DNA of 64,000 nucleotides from positions 124,001 through 188,000 of the forward strand of contig NZ_JASKMS010000013.1 of assembly GCF_030124145.1 (NCBI RefSeq), given 5' to 3'. This DNA is from Streptomyces sp. 378. Its GTDB lineage: Bacteria > Actinomycetota > Actinomycetes > Streptomycetales > Streptomycetaceae. Shown here piece by piece: positions 56,714 through 64,000 of the stretch. The translations under genes were made by a program, and so were the position numbers. The notes under the pieces were generated by a model, which saw only the letters and a program-made list of their open reading frames with translations, did not search any database and was not told the DNA's origin. Each line of letters begins with the position of its first letter. Position 1 is the stretch's first letter.

Positions 56714-57403
56714 ATGGTGAACGACGACGGAACCGCGAAGACCCTGAAGGAGCCCGACGCCACGAGCGCGAGGGTCACCGGGGGCGGCAAGACCAAGGCC
56801 AGGCCTCGTGGCCGCCCCCGCTCCTTCGATCGCGAGACCGCGCTGGAGAAAGCCCTTCTGGCCTTCTGGGAGCACGGTTACGAGGCCACGTCCGTCTCCG
56901 ACCTCACCCGTGTCATGGACATCGGCGCGCCCAGCCTCTACGCGGCTTTCGGGGACAAGCGCTCCCTCTTCGACGAGGTCGTCCGCGTGTACGGCACGCG
57001 GCACGGATCCTTCACCGACCGCGCCCTCGCCGAGGAGCCCACGGCGCGGGCCGCCGTCGAGCGCATCCTCCGCGAAGCCGCCGCCGTCTACACCGAACCC
57101 GGCCACCCGCACGGCTGTCTCGTCGTCCACGCGGCCGCGAATTGTTCCAACCCCGAGGTGGAGCAGTCGCTGCGGGACCGTCGCAACGCCAACATCGCCG
57201 CGTTCGAGAGTCGCATCAGAGCCGATGTCGCCGCCGGCGTGCTGCCGCCGGCCACCGACGCCGCCGCACTGGCCCGCCACACCGGGGCGATGATCCAGGG
57301 CATGTCACAACAGGCGCGCGACGGGGCGAGCCGGGAGGAACTGGAGGCCGTCGCGGAAATTGCCCTGTCCATCTGGCCCCGCACAGGAACCCACACGGGT
57401 TAG
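56714..57403 (+). CDS. TetR-family regulator with N-terminal AT-hook-like segment
   Basis: A 229-residue TetR protein. A Lys/Arg-rich ARPRGRPRSFDRE segment (residues about 30-42) precedes the HTH (ATSVSDLTRVMDIGAPSLYAAFGDKRSLF, read in pieces). The C-terminal half contains CLVVHAAANCSNPEVEQ and MIQGMSQQARDGAS, as in the TetR_C_19/YcdC-like regulators of SDR genes. It probably represses itself and the divergent SDR gene. ATG 56705 is an alternative start. Confidence 0.93.
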   Translation: MVNDDGTAKTLKEPDATSARVTGGGKTKARPRGRPRSFDRETALEKALLAFWEHGYEATSVSDLTRVMDIGAPSLYAAFGDKRSLFDEVVRVYGTRHGSFTDRALAEEPTARAAVERILREAAAVYTEPGHPHGCLVVHAAANCSNPEVEQSLRDRRNANIAAFESRIRADVAAGVLPPATDAAALARHTGAMIQGMSQQARDGASREELEAVAEIALSIWPRTGTHTG

Positions 57404-57747
57404 GCTGCCTGCTGGGCGGCGGTGCGTCCGACGTGCCGCAGAAAAGACAACAACGAACAGCCTCTCACGCATGGACACTCACAAGTGGTCTAGTCCACAA
57501 TGCGTAACGAGTGGCGCGTGTGCAACGCGCACCAGCCTCCGTCTTCCCCGCACAGGAAGGCGGACCGAGGAACCGAGGCTCTCTGCCCTGACTGCCCCGG
57601 CTCCTCATCCTTCGGCCGACCGGGACCGCACACCCCACGGCCGATGTTGCTCCGGGCTGCGGTGCCGGGAGGGTTGAGGGTCCCTCTCAGGCGCCGCGGC
57701 CCGCGGGTGTTTCAGGGCCGTACGAACCCCCGGGTACGCTCGCACAC
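57404..57747. promoter_or_regulatory. Intergenic region with an orphan dre site (57486-57497)
   Basis: A 344-base gap between the TetR gene and the sensor kinase. It contains TGGTCTAGTCCA at 57486-57497, identical in its 12-bp core to the dasR site. No aminosugar gene adjoins it. An ORF at 57500-57760 is open but its sequence (Pro/Arg-rich) is not gene-like to me, and nothing else is recognised. Confidence 0.75.
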
Positions 57748-59223
57748 GTGCCCTCCATGAACGAACTCGTACGCCAGCACACCGCCCTCGACGACACCGA
57801 CCTCGAGTGGCTGCACCTGCTGGTCTCGGAGTGGCAGCTGCTCTCCGACCTCTCCTTCGCCGACCTGGTCCTGTGGGTCCCCACCAGCGACGGCGCCCGG
57901 TACGTCTCGGTCGCCCAGATGCGACCCAACACCGGCCCGACCTCGTACCAGGACGACATGGTGGGCCACCTCGTCCCGCGCGGCCGCCGCCCGATGCTGG
58001 ACGTAGCTCTCGACGAGGGCCGCATCGTGCGCGAGGGCGACCCCGAGTGGCGCGAGGAGGTACCCGTCCGGGTCGAGTCGATCCCCGTACGGAGGGAAGG
58101 GCGCGTCCTCGGCGTCATCGCGCGCAACACCAACCTCCTCACCGTGCGCACTCCGAGCCGTCTGGAGCTCACCTATCTGCAGAGTGCGTCCGACCTCGCG
58201 CAGATGATCGCGGCCGGATCCTTCCCGTTCGCGAACCAACAGCTCGACATGGACGCCTCGCCCCGGGTCGGCGACGGCCTGATCCGGCTCGACGCGGACG
58301 CCATCGTGCAGTACGCCTCCCCGAACGCCCTGTCCGCCTACCACCGGCTCGGCCTCGCCTCCGACCTCGTCGGGCAGCACCTGGGCAGGACCACCGCCGA
58401 ACTCGCGCCGACCCGGGGCCCGGTGGACGAGGCGCTCGCCAAGGTCGCCAGCGGCTGGGCGCCGCGCGAGTTCGAGATCGAGGCCACAGACGGAGTGATC
58501 CAGTTCCGCGCCATCCCGCTCAAGCCGAAGGGCACTCGGATCGGTTCCCTCGTCCTGCTCCGCGACGTCACCGAACTGCGTCGCCGTGAGCGCGAGTTGA
58601 TCACCAAGGACGCGACCATCCGGGAGATCCACCACCGGGTCAAGAACAACCTGCAGACCGTGGCGGCGCTGCTCCGCCTCCAGGCCCGGCGTATCGAGTC
58701 CGACCGTGGGCGCGAGGCCCTCGAAGAGGCGGTGCGGCGCGTCGGATCGATTGCGATCGTGCACGAGACGCTCTCGCAGAACCTGGACGAGCGGGTCGAG
58801 TTCGACGACATCGCCGACCGTGTGCTGGCCATGGTCGCGGAGATCTCCCCGGGCAAGGTCGCAGGCCGGCGCACCGGCCGCTTCGGCATTCTCGACGCCG
58901 AGGTCGCCACCCCGTTGTCGATGGTGCTGACCGAGGTGCTGCAGAACGCGCTGGAGCACGGTTTCCGCGAGGGCGACACCGGCACGGTGGAGGTTTCGGC
59001 GGTCCGTGGCGGCACGACCAAGGAAGCCCGGCTGCTGGTCACGGTGCAGGACGACGGGGTCGGCCTGCCGGAAGGGTTCGATCCGCACACCGCCGGCAAT
59101 CTCGGCCTGCAGATCGTGCGGACCTTGGTGGAGGGCGAATTGGGCGGCACTTTCGACATGGTCCCGGCTCCGGACCGCGGCACCCGCGTCATCCTCGACC
59201 TCCCCGTGCGAGCGCAGAAGTAG
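57748..59223 (+). CDS. Sensor histidine kinase of the PdtaS type
   Basis: A 491-residue cytosolic histidine kinase. An N-terminal GAF-like domain (residues about 10-150) and a PAS-like domain (about 170-290) precede a HisKA_2 phosphoacceptor segment (EIHHRVKNNLQTVAALLRLQ, His near 295) and a HATPase_c domain (EVLQNALEHGF, DDGVGLP, GNLGLQIV). This domain set is that of PdtaS, which phosphorylates the ANTAR RNA-binding antiterminator PdtaR in mycobacteria. The partner is not in this window. GTG 57748 or ATG 57757 may be the start; no clear ribosome site is seen. Confidence 0.92.
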   Translation: MPSMNELVRQHTALDDTDLEWLHLLVSEWQLLSDLSFADLVLWVPTSDGARYVSVAQMRPNTGPTSYQDDMVGHLVPRGRRPMLDVALDEGRIVREGDPEWREEVPVRVESIPVRREGRVLGVIARNTNLLTVRTPSRLELTYLQSASDLAQMIAAGSFPFANQQLDMDASPRVGDGLIRLDADAIVQYASPNALSAYHRLGLASDLVGQHLGRTTAELAPTRGPVDEALAKVASGWAPREFEIEATDGVIQFRAIPLKPKGTRIGSLVLLRDVTELRRRERELITKDATIREIHHRVKNNLQTVAALLRLQARRIESDRGREALEEAVRRVGSIAIVHETLSQNLDERVEFDDIADRVLAMVAEISPGKVAGRRTGRFGILDAEVATPLSMVLTEVLQNALEHGFREGDTGTVEVSAVRGGTTKEARLLVTVQDDGVGLPEGFDPHTAGNLGLQIVRTLVEGELGGTFDMVPAPDRGTRVILDLPVRAQK

Positions 59224-59280
59224 CGGAAACCACAGTCCCGGACGAGGCGCCGGGCAGCGAAGAGGGCCCGGAAAGCGATG

Positions 59281-59309
59281 AGCCCCGGACCACCAAGTGG
59301 CCCGGGGCT
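59281..59309. terminator. Terminator after the sensor kinase gene
   Basis: An 8-bp GC stem (59281-59288 with 59302-59309) between the kinase gene and the convergent wblE. Confidence 0.65.
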
Positions 59310-59427
59310 AAAGCTCGTTGCTGCTTAACTAAGCGCATCGGGGGAACTGCGCGCTGCGGCTCGGGGGCGGGAGATGCGTACTCGCTGTACGCGCCGCCAA
59401 GCTCAGGCTGTCAGCAGGGGTGGGTTG

Positions 59428-59685
59428 TCAGGCGGAGGCCTGACGAGCCCGGTTGCGGGCGGCGCGGCGCTTCATGGCGCGGCGCTCGTCCTCGCTGAGA
59501 CCACCCCAGACGCCGGAGTCCTGACCGGACTCGAGCGCCCACTGCAGACACTGCTCGATCACCGGGCAGCGACGGCAGACGGCCTTGGCTTCCTCGATCT
59601 GCAGCAGCGCAGGACCGGTGTTGCCGATGGGGAAGAAGAGCTCGGGGTCTTCCTCGCGGCAAACGGCGTTGTGACGCCAGTCCAT
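59428..59685 (-). CDS. wblE: WhiB-like iron-sulfur protein WblE (WhiB1 type)
   Basis: An 85-residue WhiB-family protein. Four Cys ligands are Cys9 and the CRRCPVIEQC cluster (Cys37, Cys40, Cys46). The GVWGG turn and a basic C-terminal tail (RRAMKRRAARNRAR) follow. Length and sequence match the WhiB1/WblE group, which in mycobacteria is essential and nitric-oxide sensitive. GGAGAGG lies before the ATG. A long upstream region (59686-60007) contains a dyad at 59732-59745. Confidence 0.95.
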   Translation of the reverse strand: MDWRHNAVCREEDPELFFPIGNTGPALLQIEEAKAVCRRCPVIEQCLQWALESGQDSGVWGGLSEDERRAMKRRAARNRARQASA

Positions 59686-60007
59686 GGCTGCTACCTCTCC
59701 TTGGTATTACATGCAGGGCTTGCTTGTGAATGTGAACGCTTTCACGAATCCCTCAACAAGTGAAGGGCCGACTGCCAGGTTCCCCGGCGAAGGTCCTGTG
59801 GGTTGAAGAGGGGTTCTGGTGATCAGTGGAGGCCGGTGTTGCGGGCCGTCTCGATCGCCACGTAGAGACTCGCAAACCTCAGCGGCGGATACAACCCCTT
59901 CCGGAAAGTTTTTTTTGATTCTTCGGTGTCGACTAGGTCACAGCCGTACTTCCATGGGGTGGATCCTGGCCTAAACGTTCGAGTGAAAGGACTTTAGCCA
60001 GTTCTGC
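59686..60007 (-). promoter_or_regulatory. wblE upstream region with a GTGAA-N4-TTCAC dyad
   Basis: A 322-base gap. A perfect inverted repeat GTGAACGCTTTCAC lies at 59732-59745, about 50 bases before the wblE start. It resembles LacI-family operators in shape. An eight-T run lies at 59911-59918 after CTTCCGGAAAG. I see no gene here. Confidence 0.6.
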
Positions 60008-60976
60008 TCACACAATCACACGCAGTGCACGGCGTACGCCTGTGAACGTCACGCTTGTTCGCAGGCCCAGGTGGTCACCGTCCATCTGGAGGGGGAGCGG
60101 GACCTTCGAATGCAAGGTGAACTCTGTCAAGTCATGCAGAGAGGTGGCGTGCTTGCCATGGGGTCCCCGCTCGGGGGACGAAGTGAGCAACTGGGTGCCA
60201 TACCGGGCAACCGCCGCAGTGGACAGGCGGCTGAGACCGAAGAGATCGAGCCCGGTATCGAACGAGGCTTTAGGTGCCGCGTAGATCGGGCGATTCCCCA
60301 GAAACGTCCAGGGCGAGGTGTTCGAGACTATGGACAGCACCAGATCGGTGATCGGGTCGTGGCCGGCCCGCTCCAAGGTGATCGTCCCGTTGCGGCGGTT
60401 CGGCTCGCCCAGGAGCTGGCGCATGACCTGGCGCACGTAAAGGGCGTGTGTGGATTTCCGGCCGCGTTCGCGGTGCTGTTCCACACGACCCACCACACCG
60501 GCGTCGAAACCGAGGCCCGCGTTGAAGGTGAACCAGCGGGAGGGCACCGCTTCGTCCTCCGTGCCCGGCGTGCCCGAGGTCAGACCCAGGCCGACGGTGC
60601 GTTCGCTGCCGTCGCGCAGGGCGTCCAGCAAGGCGCCGGTGGCCTCCACGGCGTCGTTGGGCAGGCCCAGGGCGCGGGCGAAGACGTTCGTGGAACCGCC
60701 CGGGACCACGGCGAGACGGGGCAGATGCCCCGGAGCGGGACCGGCGTGCAGAAGGCCGTTGACCACTTCGTTGACCGTGCCGTCGCCGCCGAGGGCCACC
60801 ACCAGGTCGATGTCGTCGCTGTCGGCCGCGTGCCGCCCCAGGTCGCGCGCATGGCCGCGGTACTCGGTGGTGACCGCCTCCAGCTTCATCTCGCTGGCGA
60901 GCGCATGGATCAGTACGTCGCGTGTGCGCGCACTTGTGGTGGTTGCCGCCGGATTGACCACGAGAAGTGCACGCAT
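60008..60976 (-). CDS. Diacylglycerol kinase/lipid kinase family protein
   Basis: A 322-residue DAGK-catalytic-domain protein (DgkB/YegS type). The ATP-binding VALGGDGTVNEVVNGLL near residue 62 and PGGSTNVFARALGLP (near 92) are intact. The family phosphorylates diacylglycerol or other lipid hydroxyls at the membrane. There are no membrane helices, as expected. Its stop is followed by AT-rich DNA. The gene is divergent from the small membrane protein gene at 61093. Confidence 0.92.
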   Translation of the reverse strand: MRALLVVNPAATTTSARTRDVLIHALASEMKLEAVTTEYRGHARDLGRHAADSDDIDLVVALGGDGTVNEVVNGLLHAGPAPGHLPRLAVVPGGSTNVFARALGLPNDAVEATGALLDALRDGSERTVGLGLTSGTPGTEDEAVPSRWFTFNAGLGFDAGVVGRVEQHRERGRKSTHALYVRQVMRQLLGEPNRRNGTITLERAGHDPITDLVLSIVSNTSPWTFLGNRPIYAAPKASFDTGLDLFGLSRLSTAAVARYGTQLLTSSPERGPHGKHATSLHDLTEFTLHSKVPLPLQMDGDHLGLRTSVTFTGVRRALRVIV

Positions 60977-61092
60977 GACTGGCAGCGTACCTACTGGGTG
61001 GTACCCGGCCCATACCGAGGTAGGGATCGGGTAAGAGAGTGGGGGTGAACCGCGCCACGGGGGGCGTGTACGACGAGGGCTACCCTTCAGGG

Positions 61093-61542
61093 GTGAGCAG
61101 TGAGCAGACCCCCATCACCGAGGAAACCACCGGCCCCCGCCCCCGGCGTCTGGCGTACGCCGCGCTGCTGGCCGCACTGGAGGGGCTCGCGCTGGCCGTC
61201 GGTGGCGTCTCGATTCTCGTCCTCGGCCTCATGGGGCATCCGGACGACCGGCAGCAGGCGGTCACCGGAGGCATCACGCTGGTCGTGCTCGCGCTGCTGC
61301 CGTTGATCGCGGCCCGCGGCCTGTTCGCACTGCGCAGTTGGAGCCGCGGTCCGGCGGTGATCACCCAGCTCCTGGCGCTGCCGGTGGCCTACAACCTGCT
61401 GCAGGCCGACAGCATGGCCATTCCGGCAGGGATCGCCCTCGCGGTCGTGGCCGTCGCCTCGCTCGTGCTGCTGGTGAACCCCGAGACGACCCGGGCCCTC
61501 GGAATCCGCGGGCCCGGCAACCCCGGCAACCTGGAGAAGTAG
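61093..61542 (+). CDS. Integral membrane protein, four helices
   Basis: A 149-residue protein with about four membrane helices. A short polar N-terminus (SSEQTPITEETTGPRPRR) and a Gly/Pro/Asn-rich tail (GIRGPGNPGNLEK) flank them. GTG 61093 is chosen because a TACCCT -10-like hexamer ends seven bases upstream, implying a leaderless transcript. GTG 61039 and 61045 would extend it by up to 18 residues. The family is known to me only as conserved in Streptomyces beside sigH. Its stop lies four bases from the convergent sigH stop. Confidence 0.82.
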   Translation: MSSEQTPITEETTGPRPRRLAYAALLAALEGLALAVGGVSILVLGLMGHPDDRQQAVTGGITLVVLALLPLIAARGLFALRSWSRGPAVITQLLALPVAYNLLQADSMAIPAGIALAVVAVASLVLLVNPETTRALGIRGPGNPGNLEK

Positions 61543-61545
61543 CCG

Positions 61546-62700
61546 TCACTCCTCGACGAGGAGCTTCTCCCGCAGCTGCGCCAGTGTGCGCGCCAGCAGT
61601 CGGGAGACGTGCATCTGCGAGATGCCGACCTCCTGCGCGATCTGCGACTGGGTCATGTTGCCGAAGAACCGCAGCAGCAGGATCCGCTTCTCACGCGGCG
61701 GGAGATCCTCCAGCAGCGGCTTGAGGGACTCCCGGTACTCCACGCCCTCCAGCGCCTCGTCCTCGGCGCCGAGGGTGTCCGCGACCGCCGGGGACTCGTC
61801 GTCGGTGTCGGGGACGTCCAGGGACAGCGTGGAGTACGCGTTGGCGGACTCCAGGCCCTCCAGGACCTCCTCCTCCGAGATCCCCAGCTTCTCGGCGAGC
61901 TCATGGACCGTGGGGGAGCGGCCGTGCATCTGCGAGAGCTCGGCCGTGGCCGTCGTCAGCGCCAGGCGCAGCTCCTGCAGCCGGCGCGGGACGCGCACCG
62001 CCCAGCCCTTGTCGCGGAAGTGCCGTTTGATCTCGCCGACGACCGTGGGGGTCGCATACGTCGAAAACTCCACGCCGCGGTCCGGGTCGAAACGGTCCAC
62101 CGACTTGATCAGGCCGATCGTGGCGACCTGGGTGAGGTCGTCCAGCGGCTCGCCGCGGTTGCGGAAGCGGCGGGCGAGATGCTCCACGAGCGGCAGATGC
62201 ATCCGGACCAGCTGGTTGCGCAACTCCGCGTACTCCGGGCTGCCACTGCTCAGGGTGCGCAGCTTGAGGAACATCTCGCGCGCCCCGCTGCGGTCGGTGG
62301 CGCCGTGGTGCGCATTCTGCGCGTGGTGCGTGCGCGGCGCCTGATCCTCGGAGTGTCGCTCGTGCTCGCTCATCGTCCCGCCCGTCGCCCTTCCCCGAGC
62401 CCTCGCCTCCTCCGCCACTCTCGACTCCGCGGGAGTGGGGGGACCCCCCTGGGCCGGGGATGCGGCGATGCCCCCGCCCGGAGGCGCGCTCCGCACGGCA
62501 CCGTCCCCCTCCCGCCCGCCGCCCGGGAGGACGGCCCCCGCGGAGTCGTCCTCGGGATGCGGGCGGGCCTGCTCGGGGATGCCGTCGATGCCGTCCGCCA
62601 TACGCCGGGCACTGCTCGGGCCGCTCGTGCCCGTGGCCTCGGCCGGCAGCTCTCGTGTGCCGCGCTCTTCGTCCCGCACCGGCCCGTCCTCGCTCCTCAC
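61546..62700 (-). CDS. sigH: SigB/SigF-family stress sigma factor SigH, with long N-terminal extension
   Basis: A group 3 sigma factor. The core (last 275 residues) has region 2 (LVEHLARRFRNRGEPLDDLTQVATIGLIKSVDRF, read in pieces), region 3 and region 4 (LPPREKRILLLRFFGNMTQSQIAQEVGISQMHVSRLL, likewise). GTG 62700 overlaps the anti-sigma stop (GTGA) and gives 384 residues. ATG 62601 gives 351, and ATG 62373 gives 275. S. coelicolor SigH is known to occur in several sizes from alternative starts and processing, so all may be used. The roughly 110-residue extension is Pro/Gly/Glu-rich and looks disordered. Role: osmotic stress and aerial development. Confidence 0.9.
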   Translation of the reverse strand: MRSEDGPVRDEERGTRELPAEATGTSGPSSARRMADGIDGIPEQARPHPEDDSAGAVLPGGGREGDGAVRSAPPGGGIAASPAQGGPPTPAESRVAEEARARGRATGGTMSEHERHSEDQAPRTHHAQNAHHGATDRSGAREMFLKLRTLSSGSPEYAELRNQLVRMHLPLVEHLARRFRNRGEPLDDLTQVATIGLIKSVDRFDPDRGVEFSTYATPTVVGEIKRHFRDKGWAVRVPRRLQELRLALTTATAELSQMHGRSPTVHELAEKLGISEEEVLEGLESANAYSTLSLDVPDTDDESPAVADTLGAEDEALEGVEYRESLKPLLEDLPPREKRILLLRFFGNMTQSQIAQEVGISQMHVSRLLARTLAQLREKLLVEE

Positions 62701-63122
62701 GCCGGCCCGGGTCCCGCGCCGCGCTGTTTGTAGAGGCTGATCGAAACGGTTTTGTCCTTGTCCACGGCGGAGGAGACCTTGCCCGCCAGAGCGGACAGGA
62801 CGGTCCACGCGAAGGTGTCCCGCGAGGGGGCATGGCCATCCGTGGTCGGTGCCGAGACGGTGACCTCGAGCGAGTCGTCGACGAGGCGGAAAACACAGCT
62901 GAGCACCGAGCCGGGCACGGCCTGCTGAAGCAGGATCGCGCAGGCCTCGTCCACCGCGATGCGCAAGTCCTCGATCTCGTCGAGGGTGAAGTCCAAACGG
63001 GCCGCGAGACCGGCCGTGGCCGTACGCAGCACCGACAGGTAGGCACCCGCGGCCGGCAGCCGGACTTCGACGAAGTCCTGGGTCGCGGGCTCGCCTGCGA
63101 TCTGGGACACCCTCACCTCCAT
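62697..63122 (-). CDS. Anti-sigma factor of SigH (PrsH/UshX/RshA type)
   Basis: A 141-residue GHKL-type serine-kinase anti-sigma protein of the RsbW/SpoIIAB family. The N-box region is LRIAVDEACAILLQQA near residue 58. The rest of the nucleotide fold is short (AGKVSSAVDKDKTVSISLY). It should hold SigH until released by an anti-anti-sigma factor. Its stop overlaps the longest SigH start, so synthesis is coupled. The 250 bases upstream (63123-63370) hold its promoter; I see no gene there. Confidence 0.92.
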   Translation of the reverse strand: MEVRVSQIAGEPATQDFVEVRLPAAGAYLSVLRTATAGLAARLDFTLDEIEDLRIAVDEACAILLQQAVPGSVLSCVFRLVDDSLEVTVSAPTTDGHAPSRDTFAWTVLSALAGKVSSAVDKDKTVSISLYKQRGAGPGPA

Positions 63123-63370
63123 GGTGGTACAAGCGTTTCAGGGCCGAGGGTCGCCCCCCGGGGGTAACGCGATACGTGGTTCAGCGGTGACGCTATCGCG
63201 CTCTCGACGATCCTGTCCCCGGGACCCCAACCCCTGTCGTTACTCACAGTAAACCTGTGGATACGCTCCGTGTCTAGGGGTTGGGCGGGCCCAAATGGGA
63301 AGAGCGCGCGCCGGGTTGACGTACCCAGACGTCAGACGGTCGAACCGTCCGGCGCCAGCGGCCCGTCGCG

Positions 63371-63631
63371 TCACACCAGGACATGGTCGACGAAGCACCA
63401 GCGCCAGGCCTCCCCGGGTTCGTGGGTCCGCATCACGGGGTGACCCGACTCCTTATGATGCTCCGCCGAGTGCCGCCCCGGCGAGGAGTCGCAGCAGCCG
63501 ACGTGACCGCAGCTGAGGCACAGCCGCAGCTGCACCGGATCCAGGCCCTCCGCCAAGCACTCCGGACACGTCTCGCTGAGCGGGCCGGGCTCGGGGTGCG
63601 GCAGCGCGTCGGCGTGCGTGCACTGTTTCAT
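63371..63631 (-). CDS. UBP-type zinc finger protein
   Basis: An 86-residue protein consisting of a single UBP-type (ZnF_UBP) zinc finger. Cys pairs CPEC, CLSCGHVGCCD and His residues in GRHSAEHHKESGH and HPVMRTHEPG form the expected cross-brace. The tail WRWCFVDHVLV completes the fold. In eukaryotes the domain binds free ubiquitin C-termini; bacterial stand-alone versions have no settled role. It is divergent from the antiporter gene, 62 bases apart. Confidence 0.93.
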   Translation of the reverse strand: MKQCTHADALPHPEPGPLSETCPECLAEGLDPVQLRLCLSCGHVGCCDSSPGRHSAEHHKESGHPVMRTHEPGEAWRWCFVDHVLV

Positions 63632-63693
63632 GATTGCCAGGTTACGACGCTCGGGCCGAAGACCGCGTCGGAAAATGAGGGCGGGCGAGAACG

Positions 63694-64000
63694 ATGGACG
63701 TGATGCCACTGCTGCTGCTCGTGGCGGGCAGTGCGGCGATCGCCACAGCCGCACGGCGCACCCCGGTGCCGGCGCCACTGCTGCTGGTGGCCGTGGGACT
63801 CGCGGTCAGCTACGTCCCCGGGGTCCCGGAGTACACGCTCGACCCGCACATCGTCCTGCCGCTCCTCCTGCCTCCGCTGCTGCACACGGCCGCGATCGAC
63901 AGCTCCTACCTCGGCCTGCGGGCGCAACTGCGGCCGGTCGCGATGCTGTCCGTCGGGTACGTGCTGTTCGCCACCTTCGCCGTCGGCTGGGCCCTGTACG
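63694..64000 (+). CDS. Na+/H+ antiporter (CPA1 family), N-terminal part, truncated by window end
   Basis: The first 102 codons of a membrane transporter. Three hydrophobic segments are visible, with VPAPLLLVAVGLAVSYVPG and HIVLPLLLPPLLHTAAIDSS. The PLLLPPLLHTAA pattern near residue 60 is the CPA1/NhaP-type membrane signature. The start ATG is preceded by GGGCGAGA. The rest of the gene lies outside the window. Confidence 0.88.
   Translation, partial: MDVMPLLLLVAGSAAIATAARRTPVPAPLLLVAVGLAVSYVPGVPEYTLDPHIVLPLLLPPLLHTAAIDSSYLGLRAQLRPVAMLSVGYVLFATFAVGWALY

Noticed and set aside
59905..59920. Poly-T run after CTTCCGGAAAG as an intrinsic terminator
   Set aside because: The T-run is on the plus strand but no plus-strand gene ends there, and the palindrome has no loop. 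For the leftward lipid kinase gene the run is A, not T.
61546..63132. A 528-codon SigH reading frame starting near 63132
   Set aside because: Above 62700 it runs through the anti-sigma gene in another frame on the same strand. The GTG overlapping the anti-sigma stop is the natural longest start.
63135..63166. A SigH-type promoter (GTTT, GGGTA) near the anti-sigma gene
   Set aside because: The two words lie on the plus strand, pointing away from the anti-sigma gene, and are 23 bases apart, longer than the usual 13-16.

Overview
The window is a piece of chromosome from a high-GC actinobacterium, almost certainly a Streptomyces. GTG starts are common and ATGA/GTGA stop-start overlaps recur. Genus hallmarks are present: two WhiB-like proteins, SigR/RsrA, DasR with the das chitobiose transporter, epi-isozizaene synthase with CYP170A1, and a B12-riboswitch-controlled class Ia ribonucleotide reductase. 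From memory the gene order closely follows the Streptomyces coelicolor SCO5188-SCO5246 interval. It reads as core chromosome, with no prophage, CRISPR array or insertion sequence.

Layout. 1-2040: the 3' end of a UvrD2-type helicase, then wblC (whiB7) behind a roughly 600-nt leader with an upstream ORF and an attenuator-like hairpin, then a small coupled gene. 2201-9000: an ABC1-family kinase overlapping a ThiF/E1-like gene, a YgjP-like metallopeptidase, and a trio of AIM24 genes, the first fused to a TerD domain. 9164-15218: NUDIX hydrolase, zinc metalloprotease-like protein, SDR, MoaE, a small membrane protein, a PDZ-Lon protease and a PPA1309-type protein. 15370-21124: a large UPF0182 membrane protein, then two identical initiator tRNA genes flanking a Sel1-repeat protein and a 60-bp tandem repeat. 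21226-24635: a Fur-family repressor divergent from a catalase, a CBS protein and HisN. 24779-26799: a decayed DrrAB-type transporter, a TetR regulator and a SugE/Gdx transporter. 26955-31753: RsgA, AroA, an M50-like protein, an SRAP protein and a small hydrolase. 31761-37681: the SigR-RsrA thiol-stress switch with its own SigR promoter, two membrane HD-domain proteins, a TPR protein and peptide deformylase. 37914-45232: the albaflavenone operon, then nrdS, nrdB and nrdA under a cobalamin riboswitch. 45350-55415: an MctP-type symporter pair, dasR, dasABCD, an inserted HTH/membrane pair, and nagB. 55582-64000: a SIS-domain remnant, an SDR/TetR pair, a PdtaS-type kinase, wblE, a diacylglycerol kinase-like gene, sigH with its anti-sigma factor, a UBP zinc finger and the start of an Na+/H+ antiporter.

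Working together. Much of the window is stress and nutrient control: WblC (translation-inhibiting antibiotics), SigR/RsrA (disulfide stress), the Fur-family protein with catalase (peroxide), SigH and its anti-sigma (osmotic stress and development), and DasR (N-acetylglucosamine state). DasR-type operators lie before dasR, dasA and nagB, and another lies in a gap with no obvious sugar gene. Two loci (DrrAB at 24779-25634 and a SIS protein at 55582-55728) are decayed by internal deletions that join the two ends of the original genes. The least understood functional units are the TerD-AIM24 trio, the E1-like/ABC1 pair and the double HD-domain pair beside sigR.
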